Of a stretch of DNA of 43,498 bases, positions 1 through 8,615 are shown in pieces. The DNA is from Bacteroidales bacterium (GTDB taxonomy: Bacteria; Bacteroidota; Bacteroidia; Bacteroidales; WCHB1-69). The DNA lies in the NCBI GenBank assembly GCA_017962845.1, contig JAGCUN010000051.1:1-43498 (forward strand), written 5' to 3'. The translations under genes and the position numbers were made by a program. Under the pieces are notes generated by a model. It saw only the letters and a list, made by a program, of their open reading frames with translations. It was not told the DNA's origin and searched no databases. Positions within the stretch are counted from its first letter, which is position 1. The number at the start of each line of letters is the position of its first letter.

Positions 1-22
1 CCAGGATCAAACTCTCCATCCT
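1..22 (-). rRNA. 16S ribosomal RNA, 5' end only (partial)
   Basis: The reverse complement of bases 1-15 reads AGAGTTTGATCCTGG, the nearly universal start of bacterial 16S rRNA (the 27F primer site). By comparison with E. coli numbering the mature 5' end should lie about seven bases further upstream, near base 22. The gene is transcribed leftwards and the rest lies outside the window. The mature end is inferred, not seen. Confidence 0.93.
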
Positions 23-222
23 AATGAATTTCTTTTCTTTGTTTGTCTGTCCCGGCCTCGTCTTATCGCTTGAGTCTCTCAAAAGAATCTCTTGAGTGTT
101 TGCTACATCATTCCATTCATTCAAAGAACAAATCCCCGTCGTTTTTCCTCTCCTCTTCCGCCCCTGCTTGGGGCGCGTCTCCCTACTGGCGCGCCGTTCG
201 TGTGACGCGCAAAACGGGATTG

Positions 223-251
223 CAAAAATACTGCTTTTTCCATTCATACAA
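223..251 (-). promoter_or_regulatory. Putative rRNA operon promoter
   Basis: On the minus strand a perfect Bacteroidota -7 element TATTTTTG lies at 230-223. A TTG at 251-249 sits 18 bases upstream, in the place of the -33 element. It is about 200 bases ahead of the 16S 5' end. The rest of 23-579 is AT-rich leader without a convincing gene. Further rRNA promoters may exist. Confidence 0.5.
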
Positions 252-360
252 CACCTATCAACATATTTTTTTTCAAAAAAATTTTATCTCATTGATTATC
301 AAATCAATAATTTTTAAAAATCTATGTTTTTTACTACAAAATTGACAAAAAAAGGACAAA

Positions 361-409
361 TTTCGGAGTTTTTTTGGCTTCCGACAGGGTGGATTTCGGA
401 GTTTTTTGG
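361..409. repeat. Short direct repeat upstream of the rRNA operon
   Basis: The 16-mer TTTCGGAGTTTTTTGG occurs at about 361-377 (with one extra T) and again at 394-409, 33 bases apart. It lies in the non-coding stretch between the divergent rRNA operon and the first protein gene. Its function is unknown; it may be chance or a regulatory site. Confidence 0.4.
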
Positions 410-536
410 AAATTTGGGCGCAAAAACGGGTTTGCGGGCATCCTCAAAAGGGTTCATTTTCTCATCTGATATTCTTTACCATATATTATATAATGAGATT
501 TATGTTTTTTTTGGATATCAATTACAAAAAAAGTCG

Positions 537-544
537 TATTTTTG
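537..544 (+). promoter_or_regulatory. -7 box of the first T9SS cargo gene
   Basis: TATTTTTG at 537-544 matches the Bacteroidota -7 consensus TAnnTTTG. A TTTG at 510-513 lies upstream at a spacing of 23. The predicted leader is about 30 bases and ends at the ATG at 580. Confidence 0.6.
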
Positions 545-579
545 CACCATTAAAAATTTATTCACCAAAACATATTACT

Positions 580-1959
580 ATGAAAAGAATCTTTACCTTT
601 GTGATGGCCATGCTCTGCGTGAGCATGATGTTTGCCCAGGGCAACAAGTACGAGGTGGTAGGCGTTCCCGCAGGTCCGCAGATGGATCGTAGCGACTGGT
701 ACGGCTGGTACACCGCAAGCGGCTACGTACATGTACAGCAAGCTGAAAGCGAGTACCTGATTTACATGCCCGCCGGTACTTTTTCAACTGATGTGACCTT
801 GGAGCAGGTTCGCTTCTATGCCATTCCGAGTGCTAACATCAACAACTACACTGGAACGGAATTCACGCTGGATGTCAACTTCCAGATCAGAATTTACACC
901 GGCTGCTCCGTGAACGGCACGACCTTCAATCCCGGCACCGTTGCACAGACTCAAATTTACAACCCGGAAAGCGCAGGTGCTGAGGCTGGTGTCCAGCTGG
1001 TGACCCTCAACAATCCTTTCACCGTTCATCCGACCGACAACGTGTGCGTAGCTATCTACTGCGACGGCATGTCCGCAATGGGTCTCGGTGACGATGATCC
1101 CGCATGCGCACCCATCAACTTCGCCATGTGGCCGGAATATGATGCCAACGCTTATCACCACTACTACTACACTGGTGGCAGCCCCGCTTGGGCATACGAA
1201 AATGCCAACGTAGCTGAACACGACCCGTGGAACCTCTCCGTGTATTACAATGATGGCGAAGCCTACCTCAACAAATGCGACTGGAAGGCTGAAATCTATG
1301 ATCCCGAAGACGAGCAGACCTACCCTGATGAAATCACCACCCTCACCTGCGACCGCTACACCGACTCCATCTATTTCTATGGCGGTGTCTTCAACATGGG
1401 TATCGACCAGTCGATCAGCGAATGCACTGTGAACCTGTACTTGGTTGACCAGGAATTAGGCAATATCTATATTTGGGAGGAGCAGGCTGTAGGTCAATAC
1501 GACGTTGACACATTGGATGTGAACTATGGCTGGCGTTGGGGACCCTTCGGCATCGTGGGTCTTGAATATGGTGAATTCCAAGGTGAGTTTGAAGGTCTTT
1601 CATGGCCGCTCCAACTCTGTTTGAACATCAACCCGAACTTCGAGAATGAACCGCTGTACTCGGATCCTAACACGGACAACAACACTTGGTGCCTTACCCT
1701 TGATTATGATAATGGCATTCAGCCCTACAACAACACCGTGAACGTGTTCCCGAACCCGGCCAGCACCGCCATCACCGTTGAGAATGTGGCAGGCGCTCAG
1801 ATTTCCGTCTTCAACATCGCAGGACAGGAAGTTCTCTTTGTTGAGGCCGCTAATGCTAACGAAACTCTCAATGTCAGCGCTCTTCCCGAGGGCATGTACA
1901 TTGTGCGCGTGGTGAACGGCACCGAGGTCGGCACCAGCAAGGTCAGCATCGTGAGATAA
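580..1959 (+). CDS. Secreted protein with T9SS type A sorting domain
   Basis: 459 residues, function unknown. The start at 580 is chosen because it opens directly into a signal peptide (MKRIFTFVMAMLCVSMMFAQ) about 35 bases after a -7 box. The longer frame from 406 would include that promoter. The mature part is acidic and rich in Tyr, Trp and Asn, with no catalytic motif I recognise. The last 73 residues begin VNVFPNPAST and end in EGMYIVRV...KVSIVR. This is the typical Por secretion system C-terminal sorting domain, which directs the protein through the outer membrane by T9SS, usually followed by anchoring to lipopolysaccharide. It is monocistronic, with its own promoter and a hairpin terminator 25 bases after the stop. 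Confidence 0.88.
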   Translation: MKRIFTFVMAMLCVSMMFAQGNKYEVVGVPAGPQMDRSDWYGWYTASGYVHVQQAESEYLIYMPAGTFSTDVTLEQVRFYAIPSANINNYTGTEFTLDVNFQIRIYTGCSVNGTTFNPGTVAQTQIYNPESAGAEAGVQLVTLNNPFTVHPTDNVCVAIYCDGMSAMGLGDDDPACAPINFAMWPEYDANAYHHYYYTGGSPAWAYENANVAEHDPWNLSVYYNDGEAYLNKCDWKAEIYDPEDEQTYPDEITTLTCDRYTDSIYFYGGVFNMGIDQSISECTVNLYLVDQELGNIYIWEEQAVGQYDVDTLDVNYGWRWGPFGIVGLEYGEFQGEFEGLSWPLQLCLNINPNFENEPLYSDPNTDNNTWCLTLDYDNGIQPYNNTVNVFPNPASTAITVENVAGAQISVFNIAGQEVLFVEAANANETLNVSALPEGMYIVRVVNGTEVGTSKVSIVR

Positions 1960-1983
1960 TTGCTGATTCCTTTACAGAAACAA

Positions 1984-2020
1984 AAATCCCGAAAGCGACG
2001 CTTTCGGGATTTTTTATTTT
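1984..2020. terminator. Bidirectional intrinsic terminator
   Basis: A perfect 11-bp stem (1986-1996 with 2000-2010, arm ATCCCGAAAGC) closes a GAC loop. It is followed by a T-rich run on the plus strand and preceded by an A-rich run, so it can serve the T9SS cargo gene and the convergent xseA. Confidence 0.9.
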
Positions 2021-2035
2021 AACGAAAAAAACATA

Positions 2036-3280
2036 CTACTTCACCACCGATTGTATGGTTCCTTGATACAGCTTGGTTTCAATCTCCGAACCCGCCGGCA
2101 GCTGCGAAGCATCGGTGACGGGCTTGCCGTTATGCTGCGTGATACTGAATCCTCGACGGAGGATGTTGGCCGGATCGAGCAACTGCATTTTTTCTTCAAA
2201 ATGAGAAATACGAGTGGAGGCAACTGCCAAAATCTGCTTACCATATATATATATGTCAGACCGCGCCTTGTCAAGGGCAAAGTTCTCGGCTGCCAAACGT
2301 CGATGAAACGACAGTTTGAAATCAGCCTCACACTGCGCCAAAGCTGCATTTTCGCGCTCGAGCATCCAGCGCACCGACTGTGCAAGCGCAGTCCCCAGTT
2401 CATCCAGCCGTTGCTCAAACTCCGCAAAACGGTTGATGAGATAATAGGCCACCTCGGTAGGGGTAATCTTATTGGCAAAAGAGACGCTCTCGGTGATGGT
2501 TTCGTTGGTGGAATGCCCGATGCCCGACAATACCGGCAGCGGAAAAGTCGCCACCCGATGGGCCAGCGCGTACTGGTCGTAGCAGCTGAGTCCCACATCT
2601 CCTCCCCCACCTCGGATGATGGCCACACAATCAAAATCCTCCTTCCGTTTTTCAATCATATCGAGCTGTTGTAGCATGGTATCCACGGCCTTGTCACCCT
2701 GCAAAAGAGATGGAAATAATTCTGTATCAAAATGATAACCCTGCTTATTCCCCTGCAAAGTGACAATAAAATCGCTATAGCCCTTGCTGGTTTCGATGGA
2801 GATGACCGCAATGCGCTGCGGCACCAGCGGCATCGTTAGCTTCTTGTTGGCCTCGAAAACGCCCTCCTGTTTCAGTCGGGCAATGGTCTGCAGCCGGTTA
2901 CGGGCCATCTCGCCCAAAGTGAAAGCCGGCTCAATATTTTGGATGAAAAGCGCCAGTCCATACTGCGGGCTATACTGGATGGTAGCCAGACACAAGATAG
3001 TGATGCCATCCTTGAGCGGCTCGCCCGTGATACGCAGAAAGTTATCGTTGATACGTTCAAAATCGTTTCGCCAAATCACCGCACGCATCTGGGCTTTCAC
3101 CTTGTTCTCCTCCTTTTCCACCAGCTCTGGAAAGCAGTGGCCACTACGGGGATAACGGTTCAGCTTAATCATCTCTGCCTGAACATAGTAAGGATGTTTA
3201 TAGGTACGCTCAATCATCGACTGGATGCTTTGACCGACCTGCGTGAGGGTGTAGATGGGTTTGTCGTTGAAAGTGGGCAT
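2036..3280 (-). CDS. xseA: Exodeoxyribonuclease VII large subunit
   Basis: 414 residues, within the usual XseA range. The N-terminal ~100 residues (YTLTQVGQSIQSMI, later MRAVIWRND) form the OB-fold DNA-binding domain. The rest is the Exonuc_VII_L catalytic region, with the family signatures QGDKAVDTML, IIRGGGG and SGIGHSTNETI, followed by a long helical segment and the C-terminal ILRRGFSIT. With XseB it forms the bidirectional single-strand exonuclease. The partner gene is not adjacent here; it lies 17 kb away at 20576-20761. No TAnnTTTG box is visible just upstream, so transcription may come from the DUF389 promoter through the repeat tract. Confidence 0.95.
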   Translation of the reverse strand: MPTFNDKPIYTLTQVGQSIQSMIERTYKHPYYVQAEMIKLNRYPRSGHCFPELVEKEENKVKAQMRAVIWRNDFERINDNFLRITGEPLKDGITILCLATIQYSPQYGLALFIQNIEPAFTLGEMARNRLQTIARLKQEGVFEANKKLTMPLVPQRIAVISIETSKGYSDFIVTLQGNKQGYHFDTELFPSLLQGDKAVDTMLQQLDMIEKRKEDFDCVAIIRGGGGDVGLSCYDQYALAHRVATFPLPVLSGIGHSTNETITESVSFANKITPTEVAYYLINRFAEFEQRLDELGTALAQSVRWMLERENAALAQCEADFKLSFHRRLAAENFALDKARSDIYIYGKQILAVASTRISHFEEKMQLLDPANILRRGFSITQHNGKPVTDASQLPAGSEIETKLYQGTIQSVVK

Positions 3281-3305
3281 GTGAGGAGGATGTGAGGATA
3301 GGAGG

Positions 3306-3495
3306 AAAAGATTAAAAGATTAAAAGATTAAAAGATTAAAAGATTAAAAGATGAAAAGATGAAAAGATGAAAAGATGAAAAGATGAGGGGAATATGAGTA
3401 TATGAGTATATGAGGATGGGGGGATAAGATTAAAAGATTAAAAGATTAAAAGATGAAAAGATTAAAAGATTAAAAGATTAAAAGATTAAGGGATT
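3306..3495. repeat. 8-bp tandem repeat tract (AAAAGATT/G)
   Basis: 3306-3385 holds ten tandem octamers, five AAAAGATT followed by five AAAAGATG. 3392-3415 holds three ATATGAGT/G octamers. 3424-3495 holds nine more AAAAGATT-like units, the outer ones degenerate. The tract fills the gap between DUF389 and xseA and reaches into the DUF389 stop codon (3494-3496). It is purine-rich on the plus strand. Slippage could change its length. Confidence 0.95.
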
Positions 3496-4915
3496 AGTTG
3501 GCGGAAAGGATTCGTACTTCGTCCACATCGAGCATGAAGAGCAGCTGTTGTTTCAGTTCGGTCTGGACAGCAGATCGGTTGGCTCCCTCTTTCCAAGTGA
3601 CCACCACGGTAGTAAGGGTTTGATCGTCATTTTTATCTGTCTGATAATCAATCATCTTACTAACAGACACTGCTGCAATACTTTCGGGATAACGCTCCCC
3701 TATGCGCTGCGATAGTTTTTTATAACTTTCGGCATCGCCGGAAAGGGTTGCGATTTGTGCATCCTGTTCCTTGATGACCTTGTCGCGATCGGCAATCATC
3801 TGTCCGAGCTGTCCGGCCTGAATCTCAGCATTGAAGACGTTTCCCATCTGTTTGATTTTCAATTCGGTGGTATTCAGTCCGTAGTCGTGACGCATCACCG
3901 ACCGCAGGGAGTCAGCCAGCACTGGAGTAACCTCACCGCCCACAATCGTCAGGGTGACGGTAGGGTTAGTGCGGTCGAATGATTTTTCCACTGTCACCAC
4001 TTGTTGGTTGGAGGTGAGGTGTTTTCCGTCGCGGAGGTCGGTGACGAACTTGTTGACCTGGCTGTTGAACACCGACTCGCGCACCACATTGACAGCGGTG
4101 AAAAGGCTGGGAATCATCACCATAACGGCAAGAACGACCACCACTCTTTTGACGATTTTTTCGCGGCGCTCGTTGACGAATTTATGCTGGGGAAAATGGA
4201 GATAGCGCACCATGACGAAGGTGGCGAGGGCGATGAAGAAGGAGTTGATGAAGAAGAGGTAGAAGGCACCGAAAGCGTAGGAAAGCTGCCATGTGGCGAT
4301 GCCGTAGCCAGCGGTGCAGAGCGGCGGCATCAAGGCGGTGGCGATGGCCACACCCGACACCACCGTGAAGGGCAGATCTTTACGGGAGGCGGCCACAATG
4401 CCGGCCAGTCCGCCGAAGGTGGCGATGAGCACATCGTAGATGGTGGGACGCGTACGGGCCAGCAGTTCCGACTGGGCATCGCCCAGTGGCGACAGCAGGA
4501 AGTAGAGGGTGGAAGCCAACAGGCTGATAACCACCATCACCAGCAGGTTGCGAACTGACTTGCGCAGCAGTTCCATATCGTAAATGCCCACTGCGAGCCC
4601 CACTCCATTGATAGGCCCCATCAGGGGAGAAATCAACATGGCACCGATGATGACGGCAGTGGAGTTGACATTCAATCCCACTGAAGCGATAATGACGGCA
4701 AAGCCGAGCAGCCATAGGTTGATGCCCTTGAATTCCACCGACCGCTGTATGGCGGCCATGGTAGCTTCCGCATCGGTATCCTCTTGGATGCGAAAAAGCT
4801 TCTTGGTATAGCGCACAGAGGCCCTTAGTTTCTCCCATAAAACCCTCCATGGAGGCATTGAAGAATTGTTCTGAGAAATCGTTTCTTGTTCGTTATTCTG
4901 ATATTCCATAATCAT
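3494..4915 (-). CDS. DUF389 integral membrane protein
   Basis: 473 residues. The hydrophobic core at about residues 65-280 contains the DUF389 hallmarks SVGLNVNSTAVIIGAMLISPLMGP and GIVAASRKDLP followed by GVAIATALMPPLC, with about six membrane segments. The C-terminal ~190 residues are soluble, with a coiled-coil-like stretch (MIADRDKVIKEQDAQIATL). The biochemical function of DUF389 proteins is not established. Two in-frame ATGs (4915 and 4909) are possible starts. A TATTTTTG box lies 14 bases upstream, giving a very short leader. The 3' end runs into the octamer repeat tract. Confidence 0.9.
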   Translation of the reverse strand: MIMEYQNNEQETISQNNSSMPPWRVLWEKLRASVRYTKKLFRIQEDTDAEATMAAIQRSVEFKGINLWLLGFAVIIASVGLNVNSTAVIIGAMLISPLMGPINGVGLAVGIYDMELLRKSVRNLLVMVVISLLASTLYFLLSPLGDAQSELLARTRPTIYDVLIATFGGLAGIVAASRKDLPFTVVSGVAIATALMPPLCTAGYGIATWQLSYAFGAFYLFFINSFFIALATFVMVRYLHFPQHKFVNERREKIVKRVVVVLAVMVMIPSLFTAVNVVRESVFNSQVNKFVTDLRDGKHLTSNQQVVTVEKSFDRTNPTVTLTIVGGEVTPVLADSLRSVMRHDYGLNTTELKIKQMGNVFNAEIQAGQLGQMIADRDKVIKEQDAQIATLSGDAESYKKLSQRIGERYPESIAAVSVSKMIDYQTDKNDDQTLTTVVVTWKEGANRSAVQTELKQQLLFMLDVDEVRILSAN

Positions 4916-4929
4916 TAAAAATAATCGTG

Positions 4930-4937
4930 CAAAAATA
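4930..4937 (-). promoter_or_regulatory. -7 box of the DUF389 gene
   Basis: The minus strand reads TATTTTTG at 4937-4930, 14 bases before the ATG at 4915. It is one half of a divergent promoter pair with the box at 4991. Confidence 0.6.
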
Positions 4938-4990
4938 CAGATTTTTTACCAATAATCTTTTTTATCAAAATCATCCACCAAAAAAATGCT

Positions 4991-4998
4991 TACTTTTG
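4991..4998 (+). promoter_or_regulatory. -7 box of the second T9SS cargo gene
   Basis: TACTTTTG at 4991-4998 fits TAnnTTTG and lies 68 bases before the ATG at 5067. No clear -33 TTTG is seen. Confidence 0.55.
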
Positions 4999-5066
4999 CA
5001 ATCGCATTCATATAAAAGGAAATCTATTTTCATTTATCATAAAACTTATTCAAAATCAATCACATT

Positions 5067-6707
5067 ATGAAAAGAATCATTACTCTCGCCCTGCTCTTCT
5101 GCGCATGTATTTTTTCCACCCAGGCCCAAACCATTCTGATGAGTGAGGGCTTTGAAGACGGACTCCCCGAAACGTGGAACAACATCGACCAAGATGGGGA
5201 CGGTTTTTCGTGGGAGGTGCTGACGGCCGACGAAGACCTTATCGGCACGCACACTGGCAACGGCTGCATCGCGTCAGCATCATACGACTATGAGGAAGAG
5301 GAGGCGCTGGAGCCTGACAACTACCTCATCACCCCAGCCATCACCATTCCCGCTAACCTTACCGCCGCCAACATGCCGATGCTCTCCTGGTGGGTGGCCG
5401 CACAGGACCCGGAATATCCGGCCGACTACTATGAGATCCGCATCTCCACGTCCGGCAACTCTGCCGACGACTTCTCCGCCAGCGCCGTCTATGCCGAAAT
5501 TCTTTCCACCGACGAGTGGGCCATGCACACGGTGGACCTCCGAAACTATATCGGACAGACCATCTACATCGCCTTCATCCACACCAACTGCTCTGACGAG
5601 TTCATGATGAAGCTGGACGACATCGCAGTTCTCTACTTCGACACTCCCTCCATTGTCACTACGCCCGACGCGCTTGACTTTGGCAGTGTGATGATCAACA
5701 CCACCTCCGCATCGCTGCCGGTGAATGTCATCTCGGCACTGCTCGACGGCACGGTCAGTGTGAGCTGCGAGGCTCCTTTTTCCATTTCCATCAACAACAA
5801 CAATTTCAGCACCTCACAGTCGATGACCGCCAATGTTTCCACCTCGCTGTTTGTGAGATACGAGCCGACAACTGAAGGCACCGACGAGGGTGTCATCACC
5901 CTGACCAACGGCACAACTACCGCCACCATCAGTGTAAACGGCAATGCGGTCAACTGCGACAATGCGCTTCAACTTCCCTTCTATGAAGATTTTGAAGACG
6001 AAATTACCCCTTGCTGGACGCTTCGCGATGCTGACCACGACGGCATGAACTGGATGTGGATGAACGATGGATATGGCCATGAGAGCGACGGCTACTATCT
6101 CTCCTATTCTTATGATGAGGAGGAGTGGGAAGACCTCCTACCGAACGACTGGCTCATCACGCCGCGCATCGCCATCCCGAGCACGGGTGCCCATATCAGC
6201 TGGTGGGCAGCGGCCTACGATGAAGCTTTCCCGGACAACAGCTATGAAGTGCGCGTCTCCACCACACAAGATTTCGAGAACAGCGTTGTCATTTACAGCG
6301 ACATGGTCACCACCGACGAGTATGGTCTGCGTTACACCAACATCACCGACTTTAACGGTCAGGAGGTTTATATTGCCTTCGTTCACAACACCAACACCAA
6401 CTTGTATGAAGAATCGTACGCCCTCGTTATTGATGACATCCACATTGAGGAAGGTGTTGGCATTGAGGAGAATACTTGCAGTCCGGCGCTTTCCGTGTAC
6501 CCCAACCCGGCCACGGAGATGCTGAACATCAAGGGCGAAGGTTTCGACCACTGCATGGTGGTGAACGCCCTCGGGCAGACGGTCAGCAGCGAGCCGATGG
6601 TGAATGGAGAACTTCACCTCAACATTTCGCAGTTTGCCAACGGTGTTTACTTCGTGAAATGCAGCGGCAATGGTGGGGTAGAGACTATCAAGGTTGTCAA
6701 GAAATAA
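5067..6707 (+). CDS. T9SS cargo with two choice-of-anchor J domains
   Basis: 546 residues. A signal peptide (MKRIITLALLFCACIFSTQAQ) is followed by a choice-of-anchor J/cleaved-adhesin-like domain at about 25-190, an Ig-like domain of the ASPM-SPD-2-Hydin type at about 195-300 (DALDFGSVMINTTS), and a second anchor-J domain at about 300-465. The two J domains are internal duplicates: NYLITPAITIP...LSWWVAAQDPEYP in the first and DWLITPRIAIP...ISWWAAAYDEAFP in the second. Residues 475-546 (LSVYPNPATE to IKVVKK) form the T9SS sorting domain. Such proteins are exported to the surface and are often adhesive or carbohydrate-related; no enzyme motif is seen here. The gene is monocistronic with its own promoter and terminator. 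Confidence 0.9.
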   Translation: MKRIITLALLFCACIFSTQAQTILMSEGFEDGLPETWNNIDQDGDGFSWEVLTADEDLIGTHTGNGCIASASYDYEEEEALEPDNYLITPAITIPANLTAANMPMLSWWVAAQDPEYPADYYEIRISTSGNSADDFSASAVYAEILSTDEWAMHTVDLRNYIGQTIYIAFIHTNCSDEFMMKLDDIAVLYFDTPSIVTTPDALDFGSVMINTTSASLPVNVISALLDGTVSVSCEAPFSISINNNNFSTSQSMTANVSTSLFVRYEPTTEGTDEGVITLTNGTTTATISVNGNAVNCDNALQLPFYEDFEDEITPCWTLRDADHDGMNWMWMNDGYGHESDGYYLSYSYDEEEWEDLLPNDWLITPRIAIPSTGAHISWWAAAYDEAFPDNSYEVRVSTTQDFENSVVIYSDMVTTDEYGLRYTNITDFNGQEVYIAFVHNTNTNLYEESYALVIDDIHIEEGVGIEENTCSPALSVYPNPATEMLNIKGEGFDHCMVVNALGQTVSSEPMVNGELHLNISQFANGVYFVKCSGNGGVETIKVVKK

Positions 6708-6727
6708 GCTATCCAACAATATTTTAC

Positions 6728-6760
6728 AAAAACGGTCGTTATGATACGGCCGTTTTTTTT
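6728..6760 (+). terminator. Intrinsic terminator after the T9SS cargo gene
   Basis: An 8-bp stem (6732-6739 ACGGTCGT with 6746-6753 ACGGCCGT, one G-T pair) and a six-base loop are followed by a run of eight T. Flanking A and T runs extend the stem. Confidence 0.88.
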
Positions 6761-6778
6761 ATTCAAAACCCAACTTCT

Positions 6779-7243
6779 ATGAAAACAACTCGCATCTCAC
6801 TTTTTATCTTCATCCTACTTTGCATATCGATTCCGCGCACCTTTGCGCAACAGGCTGGTGACAAGATTGTGGGCACCTATTATGTGAAGGATGATCAATC
6901 GTCAGAGGAGGCAAAAATCAGGATATACCGCACTACATCAGGCACATACGCCGGAAAGACCGTGTGGGTGAAGAATCCCAACTTCAAGGATGGCACCCCT
7001 AAGCGTGACATCAAGAATCCAGACCCGAGCAAGCGCAACACGCCGGCCGACCAGATTACAATGTTATTCCATTTCAAATACGATTCGAAAAATAACGAAT
7101 GGGTGGATGGGGAGATTTATGATCCTGTACACGGCAAGTATTACAAATGCAAGATGTGGTTTTCCGATGATAAGACCTTACAGTTGCGGGGATATATAGG
7201 CATACCCGCCATCGGACGGACGATGACGTGGAAGAAGCTATAG
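6779..7243 (+). CDS. Secreted DUF2147 family protein
   Basis: 154 residues. The ATG at 6779 opens a clear signal peptide ending near RTFAQQ; the longer frame from 6476 would overlap the preceding gene and its terminator. The mature domain fits DUF2147: GDKIVGTYYVKDD, RIYRTTSGTYAGKTVWV, then GEIYDPVHGKYYKCKMWF and LRGYIGIPAIGRTMTWKK. DUF2147 proteins are small lipocalin-like exported proteins of unknown function. A paralogue lies at 8616-9038 in the opposite orientation, on the other side of pyrC. The gene starts 19 bases after the preceding terminator hairpin and has no obvious promoter of its own, so read-through expression is possible. Confidence 0.88.
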   Translation: MKTTRISLFIFILLCISIPRTFAQQAGDKIVGTYYVKDDQSSEEAKIRIYRTTSGTYAGKTVWVKNPNFKDGTPKRDIKNPDPSKRNTPADQITMLFHFKYDSKNNEWVDGEIYDPVHGKYYKCKMWFSDDKTLQLRGYIGIPAIGRTMTWKKL

Positions 7244-7287
7244 AAACGGCTTTCCTAACACCTATCAGGAATTGTGTGACCAACCAC

Positions 7288-8556
7288 TCATCCCCTATAC
7301 ACCTCTTTTCCATCTTTCAACGTCAGCACACAGCGGCCCTTCACTGTCCAACCCTCGAACGGGGTGGCCTTGCCCATTGACAGGAAGTCGGCGGAGCGGA
7401 TGGTGTATTCATGGATGAGGTCGAATAGGGTGAGGTCGGCGGGCTGACCGGGCTGCAAGCTGCCACCAATGCCGAAAATTTTCCGTGGCCGCTGGCACAG
7501 CAGGTCGATGAGCTGCGGCAAGGTGATGATGCCGGGCAGCACGAGGTGGGTGTAAAGGATGGGGAAGGCGGTCTCGAGGCCCACGATGCCGAAGGGGCTC
7601 TTCTCCAGTCCGCGGCTTTTCTCCTCGGCGGTGTGGGGGGCGTGGTCGGTGGCGATAGCGTCGATGGTGCCGTCTTGTAAGCCAGCAATCAGCGCGGCGC
7701 GGTCCTCAGCACTGCGCAGCGGCGGGTTCATCTTGTAGCGGCCTTCCTCTTGCAGGTCCTCATCGCAGAGGGTGAGGTAGTGCGGACCTGTCTCGCAGGT
7801 CACCTTCGCGCCGAGGGCTTTGTAGCGGCGGATCAGCTCGACGCTCTCCTTGGTGGAGATGTGGCAGACGTGGTAGCGGCAGCCCGTCTCAAGGGCGATG
7901 GCGAGGTCGCGGGCAATCTGGCCCCACTCGCTTTCGGAGCAGATGCCGCGGTGCCCGTGACGGCGGGCGTAGTCGCCATCGTGGATGTAGCCGCCGTGCA
8001 GCAGCGTGTTGTCCTCGCAGTGTGCCGCGATGATGACACCCTCCTCGGCGGCTTGCCGCATCAGGGCGCGCATCACCTCGTCGGTCTGAATGCCGCTGCC
8101 GTCATCCGAGAAGGCGACGGCCTGGTGCTTCAGCGCCGCCATGTCAACGGGCTCCTTGCCGGCGCGGGCGCGCGTCAGCGTGGCATAGGGTAGCACCTCC
8201 ACCACAGCGGTGTCGTGGATGCGCTGCAGCTCGATGGCGAGCGTGTCGGGTGCGTCGGGCGCGGGCGAGAGGTTCGGCATGGTGCAAACGGTGGTGTAGC
8301 CGCCATGCGCCGCCGCCATCGAGCCGGTACGGATGGTCTCCTTCGCCTCCTGACCGGGCTCGCGAAAGTGCACATGCAGGTCGCAAAAACCATAACTCAA
8401 CAACAATCCCTCCGCATTGATGATGCGTGCGTCATCAGGTGCCGGCAACATGTCGGCGACCAGTGCGATACGGCCGTCCTCTATCAGTACATCCACAATA
8501 CGCAATCCGTTGTTGTCTGCCAGTTGGGCTTTGCTAATCAGTATTCTGTCTGCCAT
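7288..8556 (-). CDS. pyrC: Dihydroorotase
   Basis: 422 residues, typical of class I (PyrC/PyrX-like) dihydroorotases of the amidohydrolase superfamily. It cyclises carbamoyl-aspartate to dihydroorotate in pyrimidine synthesis. Metal-binding motif DLHVHFREPGQE (His61, His63), then MPNLSPAPD, HCED, HISTKESVE, ETGPHYLTL and the C-terminal IATDHAPHTAEEK, which carries the catalytic Asp, are all present. No residue loss is seen. It is preceded on the minus strand by the terminator of the DUF2147 gene, and its stop converges on the other DUF2147 gene with no hairpin between them. upp lies nearby, so two pyrimidine genes sit within 3 kb but in separate transcription units. Confidence 0.95.
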   Translation of the reverse strand: MADRILISKAQLADNNGLRIVDVLIEDGRIALVADMLPAPDDARIINAEGLLLSYGFCDLHVHFREPGQEAKETIRTGSMAAAHGGYTTVCTMPNLSPAPDAPDTLAIELQRIHDTAVVEVLPYATLTRARAGKEPVDMAALKHQAVAFSDDGSGIQTDEVMRALMRQAAEEGVIIAAHCEDNTLLHGGYIHDGDYARRHGHRGICSESEWGQIARDLAIALETGCRYHVCHISTKESVELIRRYKALGAKVTCETGPHYLTLCDEDLQEEGRYKMNPPLRSAEDRAALIAGLQDGTIDAIATDHAPHTAEEKSRGLEKSPFGIVGLETAFPILYTHLVLPGIITLPQLIDLLCQRPRKIFGIGGSLQPGQPADLTLFDLIHEYTIRSADFLSMGKATPFEGWTVKGRCVLTLKDGKEVYRG

Positions 8557-8576
8557 AATATAAGGTCTTGAAGATG

Positions 8577-8611
8577 ATGAAAAAATGCCCCGTCATTAGC
8601 GGCGGGGCATT
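8577..8611 (-). terminator. Intrinsic terminator of the argF-DUF2147 unit
   Basis: A 9-bp stem AATGCCCCG (8584-8592) pairs with CGGGGCATT (8603-8611), followed on the minus strand by a T run at 8585-8580. It lies directly after the DUF2147 stop at 8616 and ahead of pyrC. Confidence 0.9.
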
Positions 8612-8615
8612 GAAA

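Noticed and set aside
43..345. 100-codon open frame next to the 16S rRNA end
   Set aside because: It lies in the rRNA leader, overlaps the putative rRNA promoter, and has no start context or protein-like composition.
3306..3495. Possible CRISPR array
   Set aside because: The units are 8 bases long and contiguous, without unique spacers, and no cas gene is near.
6676..6688. Further copy of the GTAGAGAC repeat
   Set aside because: GTAGAGAC occurs within the coding sequence of the T9SS cargo gene without the following GCGATG and without inverse symmetry, so it is chance.
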